DNA from: Xanthobacteraceae bacterium
Lineage (GTDB): Bacteria; Pseudomonadota; Alphaproteobacteria; Rhizobiales; Xanthobacteraceae
Assembly (NCBI GenBank): GCA_029266425.1
Contig: JAQSWY010000010.1
Coordinates: forward strand, 62,001-126,000
Direction: 5' to 3'
DNA length: 64,000 bases
Shown: in pieces, positions 56,218 to 64,000 of the stretch
Position numbering within the stretch: position 1 is the stretch's first letter
How the letters are laid out: each line of letters opens with the position of its first letter
Translations under genes and position numbers: made by a program
The notes under the pieces: model-generated
The model's database searches: none
What the model was told of the DNA's origin: nothing
What the model saw: only the letters and a program-made list of their open reading frames with translations

Positions 56218-56261
56218 GCGGTGCATAGAGAAGCGCCCGCGCTTGACCCGACCGTCAATTC

Positions 56262-56286
56262 GGGGCCCTGATTTCGGCCCTTTTTT
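56262..56286 (+). terminator. Rho-independent terminator
   Basis: GGGCC-CTGATTTC-GGCCC followed by TTTTTTC. Downstream of DUF1244, about 35 bases before the gapR start. Confidence 0.75.
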
Positions 56287-56319
56287 CACGCCGAAAGGCG
56301 TCGCCTAGCCGGAGACAGC

Positions 56320-56607
56320 ATGTCCGATCTGCCCAATCTGCCCAACGACCAGCCTTTGTCCGATGCCGCCGCCGGCTTTGCCAAGGAGCAGCTGAAATCC
56401 TTCATCGAGCGCATTGAGCGGCTCGAGGAAGAAAAGAAGACCATCGCCGACGACATCAAGGACGTGTTCGCCGAAGCCAAGGGCACCGGCTTCGACACCA
56501 AGGCGCTGCGCGAGATATTGAAGATCCGCAAGCAGGATGCCGACCAGCGCGCCGAGCACGAGGCCATCGTCGACCTCTACCTTCAGGCGCTCGGCATGGT
56601 CGGCTGA
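56320..56607 (+). CDS. gapR: GapR (DUF2312) nucleoid-associated protein
   Basis: A 95-residue coiled-coil protein: [58 protein letters not shown]. It matches GapR, which encircles overtwisted DNA ahead of forks and RNA polymerase in Caulobacter and is essential or nearly so in Alphaproteobacteria. Length is close to the family norm. It has its own small transcript between a terminator and a family B palindrome. Confidence 0.95.
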   Translation: MSDLPNLPNDQPLSDAAAGFAKEQLKSFIERIERLEEEKKTIADDIKDVFAEAKGTGFDTKALREILKIRKQDADQRAEHEAIVDLYLQALGMVG

Positions 56608-56669
56608 GGCCGGTCGGCATCGCCTCTCAGCATCGCCTCTCAGGGCGTCATCCCGATATTCAGACGAAC

Positions 56670-56734
56670 GTCATCCCCGGCCTCGTGCCGGGGATCTTGA
56701 TTCCAAAGGCTCGTGGGATAAGCCCGGCCATGAC
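56670..56734. repeat. Family B palindrome, copy B10
   Basis: GTCATCCCCGGCCTCGTGCC-GGGGAT followed by a shorter right half GATAAGCCCGGCCATGAC. Between gapR and the convergent DUF882 gene. Confidence 0.85.
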
Positions 56735-56760
56735 AGGTTGCCGCTAGGATGAAGCCGGCC

Positions 56761-58560
56761 TCAGCGCGGCGGTGCGGGCAGATTGTCTGTGGTGCCGGTG
56801 CCGGCCATGGAAAGCTTCTTGGCGCGCTTCGGCAGCACCGGCGCGCTCTCGATCGGAGGACCCGGCACGTGCGCGCTCGCCACCACCGGGATCGCGACCA
56901 CCGCGGCGCCGGTGAAGCGCGTGGTGGCAAGGCCGTTCGAAGCGTCGCGGCCGAAGCCGGCAGCCACGATATGGCGCGGCGGCGCGACGAAGGCACCGAA
57001 GCGGCGCAGTTCCGGCGTGCGCAGCGTGGTGTCGCGGGCAACTGTCGGACTGCTGAACAGCCGGCGGATCTCCGCCTGCGTGGCCGCCGAATGCGGCGCC
57101 GGAGCCGTGGCCTGGCGCACGCCCGGCGGCAGCGCCGCCGGCTCATTGGCGCGGCCGGGCGAGGGCCGGGCGACCACGAAATCACCCGCGGACGCATAGG
57201 CCAGCGTCGGACCGCCGGTCGTCGAACCCGTGCCATGGACGATCAGCGCCGGGAAGCCATCCTGCGGCTGGGCGGACGGATGTACGGCACCAGGGGCAAC
57301 GGCGGGGGGATTAGCGGCCGCGACGGCCACCGGTGCTGTCCCGTTGCCCGGTCGCGTCGCCGGCAGCGGCACCGCCCCGCCGCTGAAGCCGGCGGCATTG
57401 GCGGGAATGTCGGCGGCGGCGAGCGTGGTCGGCGCGGCAGGGCGGGCTGGCGCCTCGCCGGGACGTGCCACCGGCAGCGGAACCATGGCCTGTGTCGGAG
57501 CTGCGGCGGCAAGTGCCGCGGCCGCTTCGGGCGAGCGGCCCATCGGGTTGCGCGTCGGCAGCGGAACGTTGGCGGTGGCGACGACCGCGCCGGCAGCAGA
57601 CACCGCGGGCGCCGGCTGTGCGGCGGCGACCTGCGCCGGAACTTGAGCCGTGGCGGCCTCGTCGGCGGACGCGGTCTGCGCGGCACCGGTTTGCGGCGCG
57701 GCGTTCTCCTCGTCGTCGTCGCCGCTGTCCTTGCTGAACAGCGCGGTGAAGATGTTCTTCTTCGAGCCCGAGCTTGCTGCCGAAGCGAATGCGGCACCGG
57801 CGCCGCCCGGCCGGCTGCCGCGGGCCTCGACCTGGGCCAGCGCCGTCGCGTAGCCGGACATCGGCTTGCCGTCGGCGGGGACATGCACGGTCTTGCCATC
57901 CGGGAAGACGCGGGCCAGCTGGTCGCGGGTCATGCGCGGCCAATGGCGGATGCCGCCGGTGTCGAGATGGACGAACGGCGAGCCGGAGGTCGGATAGAAG
58001 CCGACGCCGCCGCGTTGCAGCCGAAGGCCGGTTTCGCGGATCTTGGCGAGCGGCACGCCGGGAATATAGAAGTCCATCGCCCTGCCCTGCATGTGCAGGC
58101 TGGTCTGCGCCACGCCGCGAGAGCGGGCGCGCAGCATGGCGTTGGTTGCCGGCGAGCGATAGCCGCCGATCACCTCGATCGGCTGGGTGGCCCCGGCATC
58201 GCGATAGACTTCCCAGACGATGTCGAACAGCGCCGGGTCCATCTTGGTCGGCTCCTTACGGCGCCAATCCTGCAAGAGGACATTGAGCTGCTGCAGCGCG
58301 GCCGGATCATAGCGGCCATTGCGCTTGAAGGTGACGGTGGCGCTTGCGCCGGAATGGACGTGATGGAGGGTCAGGGTGCGGGTGTCGCCATTGGCGACCG
58401 CATCCTGCAGCATATCGGTCCCGCATATCGTTGCCGCCGCGGCGAGCGCGGCAGCCTTGATAAGGCGGGACGAGCGAAGGAAGCTGACTTTCCGCACTAC
58501 CACTAACCCGAAGCCAAACGTTTCCTTTGGACGGTGCAACCGGACGGCGGCACCGGACAT
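56761..58560 (-). CDS. DUF882 (YcbK-like M15) protein with long Ala/Pro tail
   Basis: About 600 residues. After a signal-like segment (RSSRLIKAAALAAAATICGTD) comes a DUF882/peptidase M15-like domain: TLHHVHSG, DWRRKEPTKMDPALFDIVWEVYR, VIGGYRSPATNAMLRARSRGVA, the zinc motif SLHMQGRAMDFY and FVHLDTGGIRHWPR. The C-terminal 350 or so residues are low-complexity Ala, Pro, Thr and Val. Likely to act on peptidoglycan; E. coli YcbK is a neighbour of an L,D-transpeptidase gene. The start is uncertain: ATG 58608 or 58560, or GTG 58497, which gives the cleanest signal peptide (MRKVSFLRSSRLIKAAA). Confidence 0.85.
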   Translation of the reverse strand: MSGAAVRLHRPKETFGFGLVVVRKVSFLRSSRLIKAAALAAAATICGTDMLQDAVANGDTRTLTLHHVHSGASATVTFKRNGRYDPAALQQLNVLLQDWRRKEPTKMDPALFDIVWEVYRDAGATQPIEVIGGYRSPATNAMLRARSRGVAQTSLHMQGRAMDFYIPGVPLAKIRETGLRLQRGGVGFYPTSGSPFVHLDTGGIRHWPRMTRDQLARVFPDGKTVHVPADGKPMSGYATALAQVEARGSRPGGAGAAFASAASSGSKKNIFTALFSKDSGDDDEENAAPQTGAAQTASADEAATAQVPAQVAAAQPAPAVSAAGAVVATANVPLPTRNPMGRSPEAAAALAAAAPTQAMVPLPVARPGEAPARPAAPTTLAAADIPANAAGFSGGAVPLPATRPGNGTAPVAVAAANPPAVAPGAVHPSAQPQDGFPALIVHGTGSTTGGPTLAYASAGDFVVARPSPGRANEPAALPPGVRQATAPAPHSAATQAEIRRLFSSPTVARDTTLRTPELRRFGAFVAPPRHIVAAGFGRDASNGLATTRFTGAAVVAIPVVASAHVPGPPIESAPVLPKRAKKLSMAGTGTTDNLPAPPR

Positions 58561-58867
58561 GGTGAACATAGTCTTGTCGGGTTTGGTTAAGGGCCAGTTA
58601 CGGCCCACCCCCCTTTAGTCATCGCCCAAACGGCTAAGGGCACAGTGTGGCGAAAACGTGCTGCCTCACGACATTCAGGCTATATGTCGATTTTGTCGAC
58701 AGAATTTGCGTTACCGTGACATTAACGCCGCACTGTTTAAGGTGGAGACGCCCATCGAATCACCGTCGGCCGCCGGTATGCACCTTGCGATTGTCCATTG
58801 CGCGGCGCCTTTAAGTTGCAGGTCGCACCACTTGCCCCACACATCCTTCGCCGAAAGCCATGCGTCG

Positions 58868-60526
58868 ATGAATTTTCCGGTCACCCTCGTCGATCTCGCC
58901 GGCTTCATCGCACTGCTCCTGTGGGGCACCCACATGGTGCAGACCGGCGTGCAGCGCACCTTCGGGCCGCGGCTGCGCACGATCCTTGGCCGTGCTCTCG
59001 GCGACCGCTTCCGCGCCTTCATCGCGGGCCTCGGCGTCACTACACTGCTCCAGAGCAGCACCGCGACGGGATTGATGGTGACCGGCTTCGCCGCCGGCGG
59101 CCTGGTCGACCTGGTGCCCGCGCTCGCTGTGATGCTCGGCGCCAATGTCGGCACCACCCTCATCGTGCAGTTGCTGTCCTTCGACATCGCCGTCATCTCG
59201 CCGGCGCTGATCCTCGTCGGCGTGATGATGTTCCGCCGCGATTCCTCCTCGCAGACCCACGATCTCGGCCGTGTGCTCATCGGTCTCGGGCTGATGCTGC
59301 TGGCGCTCAATCAGATCCTCGACCTGCTCCGGGACTATGAGGATGCGCCGGGCCTGCGTCTGCTGCTCGGCGCGGTCTCCACCATGCCGCTGCTCGACGT
59401 GGTGCTCGCCGCCGGCCTCACCTGGGCCGCGCATTCGAGCGTTGCCGTCGTGCTGCTGGTGATGTCGCTCGCCGCCAATGGCGTGGTGCCGCCGAACGCC
59501 GCCTTCGCTTTGGTGCTGGGGGCCAATCTCGGCACCGCCATCAATCCGCTCATCGAGGGAGCCGCCGGCGACGGCCCGGCGGCGAAACGCGTGCCGCTGG
59601 GCAATCTTCTCACCCGGCTCGTCGGCATCGGCATCGCGCTCGCCTGCCTGCAGCCGATCGGCCGATTCATGGTGACCCTCCAGCCGGACAATGCCCGCGC
59701 GGTGGCGGACTTCCACACGCTGTTCAACATCGCCACCGCGCTCGTCTTCATGCCGTTGCTGGGGCCGATGGCGCATCTGCTGCGCCGCCTGCTGCCGGAC
59801 AGCCCCGCCGCCGCCGATCCCTCTCGCCCGCTCTATCTCGACCCGGCGGCGAAAGAGATGCCCATCGTCGCGCTGGGCGGCGCCGCGCGCGAGGCGCTGC
59901 GGCTCGCCGACATTCTGGAGGCCATGCTGAGCGGCGCCCGCGACGGTCTTGCCGGCCGCGACCGCCGCCTGATCGCCGAGACCAGGCGCCGGGACGACGT
60001 GCTGGACCGGCTGAACATCGCCATCAAGACGTATCTCACCTCGATCGATTCCGACGAGTTGGGGCAGAACGACCATCGCCGGCTTAACGAGATTCTCGCC
60101 TTCACCATGAACCTAGAGCAGGCCGGCGACGTGATCGGCGACCATCTGCTGCCGCACGCCTCCAAGGGGCTGAAGCGCGGCCTCGCCTTTCCGGAGGAGA
60201 GGCAGGCGGAGCTGACCGAACTGATGAACCGCCTGATCGCCAATCTCCGGACCGCCGCCTCGCTGTTCATGACCGAGGATCCACGCGCCGCACGGCTGCT
60301 GGCCGACGAGAAGGTGGCATTCCGCGAGGCCGAATCCCTCGCCACGCTGCAGCATTTCGAAAACCTGCGCGGCAGCGAACTGCCGGCGGCGCAGGCGGGG
60401 GCGCTCTATCTCGACCTGTTGCGCGACATGAAGCTGATCAACAGCCACATCGTCGCCGCTGCGGCTTATCCGGTGCTGGAGCGCAATGGGGAACTGCTGG
60501 CGAGCCGCGTCGCCGGCGGGGACTGA
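58868..60526 (+). CDS. Na/Pi cotransporter family protein
   Basis: A 552-residue membrane protein. Two QSS-type repeats: TLLQSSTATGLMVTGFAAGGL (about 59-79) and AHSSVAVVLLVMSLAANG (about 197-214), with GANVGTTL and GANLGTAINP nearby. After about residue 340 comes a PhoU-like cytoplasmic helical region. The family takes up phosphate with Na+. Start MNFPVTLVDLAGFI at 58868; the frame before it (to 58658) has no family match. No Pho box recognised upstream. Confidence 0.92.
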   Translation: MNFPVTLVDLAGFIALLLWGTHMVQTGVQRTFGPRLRTILGRALGDRFRAFIAGLGVTTLLQSSTATGLMVTGFAAGGLVDLVPALAVMLGANVGTTLIVQLLSFDIAVISPALILVGVMMFRRDSSSQTHDLGRVLIGLGLMLLALNQILDLLRDYEDAPGLRLLLGAVSTMPLLDVVLAAGLTWAAHSSVAVVLLVMSLAANGVVPPNAAFALVLGANLGTAINPLIEGAAGDGPAAKRVPLGNLLTRLVGIGIALACLQPIGRFMVTLQPDNARAVADFHTLFNIATALVFMPLLGPMAHLLRRLLPDSPAAADPSRPLYLDPAAKEMPIVALGGAAREALRLADILEAMLSGARDGLAGRDRRLIAETRRRDDVLDRLNIAIKTYLTSIDSDELGQNDHRRLNEILAFTMNLEQAGDVIGDHLLPHASKGLKRGLAFPEERQAELTELMNRLIANLRTAASLFMTEDPRAARLLADEKVAFREAESLATLQHFENLRGSELPAAQAGALYLDLLRDMKLINSHIVAAAAYPVLERNGELLASRVAGGD

Positions 60527-60569
60527 TGCGAATGGGGCGCGCCAGACCTCTGCTCGCCAAGAGCCCTTT

Positions 60570-60675
60570 CCGTTCGGATGGATGCATCCGAACGACAGGT
60601 GAGTGCTCTAGATTCAATAAGCTGGAGAAATTCCTCTTCAATCAGATGATTCCATCTGATCGGGAAATGCTCCAG
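60570..60675. repeat. Family C two-stem element, copy C3
   Basis: Stem 1 CGTTCGGATG / CATCCGAACG, linker GTGCTCTAGATTCAATAAGC, then GGAG ... ATCAGATGA-TTC-CATCTGAT ... CTCC with the same ending GGGAAATGCTCCAG as C1. Between convergent Na/Pi and L,D-transpeptidase genes. Confidence 0.88.
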
Positions 60676-60676
60676 C

Positions 60677-62791
60677 TCAGCGCGCCGGGGCCGCCGTCAC
60701 GCCGCGATCGGCCACGCGGCGCGAGCCGTCGAGGCCGAGCATCAGCTTGGTCTGGGCGTTGATGCCGTAGAGGTCCTCGCGGCTCACCAGCGCGCCGGCA
60801 TCGTTCACCAGCGTGGTGAAATAGACGAGGTGGACCGGGAAGCGCTGCTTCAGGTTCACATATTTCTCCTTGCCGCCGAGCTGCTTGGAGATGCGGCCCT
60901 GCGACCACGGATCCTGCGGCATGCCGAGCGCGAAGATCGCCTCGCCGAACTTCAGGGGCTCGAACACCCTGACGCAGCCATGGCTGTAGGCGCGCCGGTC
61001 GTTGGCGAACAGCGAGCGGCTCGGAGTGTCGTGCAGATAGACCGAATGCTTGTTCGGGAACATGAACTTGATGCGGCCCAGCGCATTGCGCTCGCCCGGC
61101 GGCTGGCGGAACGAATAGCCCTGCGTGCCGCGGCTCCAGTCGACCCAGCCCGGATCGACCACCCGGCCATTGCGCACCACGTCGATGCCCTGGCGCGCCA
61201 GATAATAGGGATCGGCGGCGAGACGCGGCAGCATCTCCTTCCTGGCGATGCCGGGCGGCACGTTCCAGGACGGATTGAACACGATGTATTCCATGTCGTG
61301 GGTCAGCAGCGGGGTCTGGTTCTCCGGCTTGCCGACGATGACCTTGGTCTCGTGGAACGGCTTGCCGTCCTTGACGATGCGGACCATGAACTCCGGGATG
61401 TTCACCATCACATAAGTCGGTGCCATCTCGTGCGGCAGCCAGCGCCACCGCTCCATATTGGCGATGATATCGGCGACGCGGCGGTCGCCGGTGTCGTTCA
61501 TGGCGCTGAGGGTGCCCTTGCCGATGATGCCGCTCGGCGGCTGGCCGACCTTGGCCTGGAACGCTTTGACCGCCTCGACCAGGTCGTAGTCATAGACGAG
61601 ATTGTCGGCCTCGCCCGGCAGGCCGAGCCGGGCCCGCAGGATCGGCACCCGCGGATCGCTCATGTTCGGGCGCAGCACCTTGCCCGGCGGCACCTGCGGC
61701 GGCGTCACCGCGCTCTGCTGGGGACGCATCTCGGCGAGCTTGGCCTTCAGAGCGACGTAGCCGGGATATTGCGGAGCGAAGCTCGCGAAGGCCGTGCGCA
61801 CGTTCGGCGTGGTCGTCACCAGCGCCAGCACCGCGGCCGGATCCGGCGGGGTCAGAGTCGGGTCGACATTCTCCGAGATGCGCGACGGGTTGAAGCGCCC
61901 GACCTGCAGATGCCGCGCATAGCTCAGGGTGGCGGCGGCGAGCCGCAGTTCGGTAGCGGCGATGTCGGCGTCGGTGGCACCAGGCTTCGGCATGGCCACC
62001 GCATAGTCCGACGGAGACAGACCGTCCGCGGCGGAAGCGGCGAACACCGCCTGCACCGCCTTGCCGAACGGCGAAATCTCATGCCCGGTGGTGAAGATCG
62101 GCTCGCCGCCGCGCGCCGCATAGAAGGCGGCGAGCGCATCGCGCTCGTTCTTCTGGGCGGCGATCGCATCGAGCGCGGTGCTCTCCAGCAGCGCCGAGAC
62201 CTGCATGGCGACCGGATCGACCACCGGCGGCTCGGGCGCGGCAGTGACGCTGGCCGGCGGCTCGGCACCGGCTGGCGGCGGGGTCTCGGCCGTCGCAGGG
62301 GCGGGTGTGGTCGCCGGAGGAGCAGCGGCCGGCACTTCAGCGGCATCCTGCGGCGCCGGCTCGGCCGCTGCCGGCGCGAGCGGTTCAGGCGCGATGGTCG
62401 GAGGCGCGCTAGTCTGAGGAGCGGTGGGCGCGGGCGCCTGGACCGCGGCCGTGGTGGCGGGCGCCACCGGATCATGGGTCGTGGCGCCCGCCACCGCCGC
62501 GGGCGGCTCGGACGAGACGGGGGCCGGCACGGCGGCGACCGGATCGGAGGCGGCGGGCGCTGCAGTATCGGAGGTACCCATGCCGGCGCTGTCGGTGGTC
62601 TCGACGAAGCCGGTCGCCCCCTGCGGCGCGGTATCCCGTGCAGCGGCCACGTCGGGGCCCTGCTGTACGGTATTTTCCTGCGCCTGGGCGAGGCGCATCG
62701 GTATTGCCAGCCCGAGGGCGGCGGCCGAGAGCGACAGCGCCGTCATGGCGGCAAGCGCAGTCCCCGAAAGCAGCTTCAGCCGGCCCGACAT
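60677..62791 (-). CDS. L,D-transpeptidase (YcbB-like, YkuD domain)
   Basis: A 704-residue periplasmic enzyme. Signal peptide (about 1-37, ending RLAQAQ), an Ala/Pro/Thr-rich linker of about 170 residues (about 40-205), a YcbB-type scaffold domain (about 205-370), a peptidoglycan-binding domain (about 370-430) with FQAKVGQPPSGIIGKGT, and the YkuD catalytic domain with YSHGCVRVFEP, catalytic Cys606. It makes 3-3 cross-links in peptidoglycan; in Rhizobiales these dominate at the growth pole. The linker is longer than in E. coli LdtD. Confidence 0.92.
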   Translation of the reverse strand: MSGRLKLLSGTALAAMTALSLSAAALGLAIPMRLAQAQENTVQQGPDVAAARDTAPQGATGFVETTDSAGMGTSDTAAPAASDPVAAVPAPVSSEPPAAVAGATTHDPVAPATTAAVQAPAPTAPQTSAPPTIAPEPLAPAAAEPAPQDAAEVPAAAPPATTPAPATAETPPPAGAEPPASVTAAPEPPVVDPVAMQVSALLESTALDAIAAQKNERDALAAFYAARGGEPIFTTGHEISPFGKAVQAVFAASAADGLSPSDYAVAMPKPGATDADIAATELRLAAATLSYARHLQVGRFNPSRISENVDPTLTPPDPAAVLALVTTTPNVRTAFASFAPQYPGYVALKAKLAEMRPQQSAVTPPQVPPGKVLRPNMSDPRVPILRARLGLPGEADNLVYDYDLVEAVKAFQAKVGQPPSGIIGKGTLSAMNDTGDRRVADIIANMERWRWLPHEMAPTYVMVNIPEFMVRIVKDGKPFHETKVIVGKPENQTPLLTHDMEYIVFNPSWNVPPGIARKEMLPRLAADPYYLARQGIDVVRNGRVVDPGWVDWSRGTQGYSFRQPPGERNALGRIKFMFPNKHSVYLHDTPSRSLFANDRRAYSHGCVRVFEPLKFGEAIFALGMPQDPWSQGRISKQLGGKEKYVNLKQRFPVHLVYFTTLVNDAGALVSREDLYGINAQTKLMLGLDGSRRVADRGVTAAPAR

Positions 62792-62915
62792 GACTTTCTC
62801 CGTTCCTTCGTCCGTCGCAATGTTCTCATCCGATGCGCGGCCTGAACCCTTTCTGAACGACGGCCTTCTCCGTTCAACTCACGAAGCTGACACAGCGTTC
62901 AAAACCCCGCGCCCG

Positions 62916-63617
62916 TCACTCCGGTGCCACAGGTTGATCGAGCTCCGCCACGGCCTCAATCTGCGTAGTCTCGGCGAGCTGCAGCTCGCCGAGTTTGCGA
63001 TAAAGCGTCGAGCGCCCGATTTTGAGGCGCCGCGCCACTTCGCTCATGCGTCCGCCATAGCGGAGAACGGCGAAGCGTATGATCTCGGCCTCCAGCTCGG
63101 CAATGGGCCGTACCCGGCCCTCCATGTCGAGCAGGGACAGTGCAGATGGCTCCGCCGGCACCATGGCGGGGGCGCCGTCGATCACCGCCGACTCCGGCCC
63201 GGCGCTGCGGCGCAGGCGCCGCAGCTCGGCCTTGAGCGCCGCCTGCGCCAGGGCATTGGCGAGCGAGACCTGCAAGCGCTCCGCGCCGGCCGGCTTCACC
63301 AGGAAATCATAGGCGCCCGCGCGGATTGCGGCGACCGCGGCATCGACGCCGCCAGGAGCCACCTGCACGATGACCGGCGTGTCGATGCCGAGCGCGCGAA
63401 GCCGGGCAAACAAGCCCACCCCGTCGAGCCCCGGCATGGTCAGGTCGAGCACCATGCAATCGACCGGCTCGGCACGGCTGTCCGACATCAGGCGCAGCGC
63501 CGCCTCGCCACTGCCCACGGCGAGCGGCTCATGGCCGAGCCGGCGCAGCATCGCCTCGACGAGGCGGCTCTGCACCGGATCATCGTCGAGGACGAGGACG
63601 CGGGCGGTCATGGGCAT
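62916..63617 (-). CDS. Response regulator with Fis-type DNA-binding domain, no AAA+ domain
   Basis: About 233 residues: receiver domain (about 4-115) with acidic pocket DDD (11-13), phosphoacceptor Asp58 (VLDLTMPGLDG) and Lys108. The conserved switch Thr/Ser position is Val86 (IVQVAPGG), unusual. After a linker (about 125-180), a Fis-like helix-turn-helix (RMSEVARRLKIGRSTLYRKLGEL, about 195-217). NtrC-type regulators carry an AAA+ sigma54 domain between these; it is absent. Start 63617 or 63611. It is divergent from purE; no kinase gene is adjacent. Confidence 0.88.
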   Translation of the reverse strand: MPMTARVLVLDDDPVQSRLVEAMLRRLGHEPLAVGSGEAALRLMSDSRAEPVDCMVLDLTMPGLDGVGLFARLRALGIDTPVIVQVAPGGVDAAVAAIRAGAYDFLVKPAGAERLQVSLANALAQAALKAELRRLRRSAGPESAVIDGAPAMVPAEPSALSLLDMEGRVRPIAELEAEIIRFAVLRYGGRMSEVARRLKIGRSTLYRKLGELQLAETTQIEAVAELDQPVAPE

Positions 63618-63708
63618 CCGAGTGCGATGCGAATCCGTGCCAATGTGGGACGCAAATGTAAACGCGCCATTAACCCTGCCAAAACACCGGCTCGACCGGA
63701 TTTCCCGC

Positions 63709-63736
63709 TTGCCGCAGGGTGCGCGATTCCTATAAT
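63709..63736 (+). promoter_or_regulatory. purE: Promoter of purE
   Basis: TTGCCG (63709-63714) and a perfect TATAAT (63731-63736), 16 bases apart, about 33 bases upstream of the purE start. Confidence 0.6.
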
Positions 63737-63768
63737 CCGCGCCTTCTTTTTCGGGGAAAGCACGCGAA

Positions 63769-64000
63769 ATGAGCGCGTCGACCACTGCGACGGCGCCGCC
63801 GGTCGCTATCATCATGGGCAGCCAGTCCGACTGGGAGACCATGCGCCATGCGGCAGAGACGCTGGATGCGCTCGGCGTGCCGCACAAGACGCTGATCGTT
63901 TCCGCCCATCGCACCCCTGAGCGCATGTTCAAATTCGCCAAGGGGGCGCGGGCCGCCGGCTACAAGGTGATCGTCGCCGGTGCCGGCGGCGCCGCGCACC
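63769..64000 (+). CDS. purE: N5-carboxyaminoimidazole ribonucleotide mutase, N-terminal part (cut by window edge)
   Basis: The first 77 residues of class I Pur[15 protein letters not shown] is the N-terminal nucleotide/phosphate loop, [17 protein letters not shown] the central motif and [11 protein letters not shown] the next active-site loop. Acts in de novo purine synthesis. The short N-terminal extension ([11 protein letters not shown]) is common. The gene runs off the right edge; purK usually follows. Confidence 0.95.
   Translation, partial: MSASTTATAPPVAIIMGSQSDWETMRHAAETLDALGVPHKTLIVSAHRTPERMFKFAKGARAAGYKVIVAGAGGAAH

Overview
The window looks like a contiguous piece of chromosome from an alphaproteobacterium of the order Hyphomicrobiales (Rhizobiales). 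The family may be Xanthobacteraceae (Ancylobacter/Starkeya/Xanthobacter-like), but that is a guess. The evidence is high GC, the cell-cycle genes rcdA, trcR (DUF1013) and gapR, a permuted two-piece tmRNA with tag ANDNYAPVAQAA, zinc-free ribosomal proteins L31 and L36, and Rhizobiales-type intergenic palindromes. Almost everything is core or housekeeping. I see no prophage, insertion sequence, CRISPR array, defence island or tRNA gene.

Layout. 0-15 kb: the 5' end of a GlxA-like regulator, a TauE/SafE permease, YebC, RcdA, a candidate small RNA, a DUF1192 protein, a quinone oxidoreductase, 6S RNA followed by 5-formyl-THF cyclo-ligase and a YmdB-like phosphodiesterase, L31, an ABC exporter, an M15-like protein, a GNAT enzyme, a MotA/TolQ-MotB/OmpA pair with an inositol monophosphatase, a sugar transporter, ZapA and a DUF4164 protein. 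15-22 kb: the central-carbon run tkt-gap-pgk-fba. 22-30 kb: a large exported W/G-rich protein, a degenerate ThiE-like protein overlapping a Sel1 protein, and a membrane PAS-GGDEF-EAL protein whose GGDEF site is degenerate. 30-40 kb: AlgH, a DsbD-like periplasmic protein, a peroxiredoxin, two DUF465 proteins, an acyl-CoA synthetase, TrcR, IspH, ThrB, RNase HI, L36 and a TPR protein. 40-55 kb: folA with an amine oxidase, sspB next to ssrA, thyA, GNAT, Spy-like, fumC, DUF4169/RHH, hflK-hflC-DUF2065-degP, DUF1036 and glycerate kinase. 55-64 kb: an N-formylglutamate amidohydrolase-like protein, DUF1244, gapR, a DUF882 peptidase-like protein, a Na/Pi symporter, an L,D-transpeptidase, a response regulator and the start of purE.

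Genes that work together. The tkt-gap-pgk-fba run serves glycolysis, gluconeogenesis and the pentose phosphate pathway. SspB and its substrate tag RNA ssrA are neighbours. HflKC and DegP form an envelope quality-control block. folA and thyA, both folate/dTMP genes, lie close together but on opposite strands. DUF882 and the L,D-transpeptidase are envelope/peptidoglycan proteins separated by one transporter gene.

The most distinctive non-coding feature is a set of 20 palindromic intergenic elements in three families (A, B and C below). By my count they occupy 11 of 12 convergent gene junctions and none of 13 divergent ones; the remaining nine lie between co-directional genes. Family C has two stems whose sequences differ between copies while pairing is kept.
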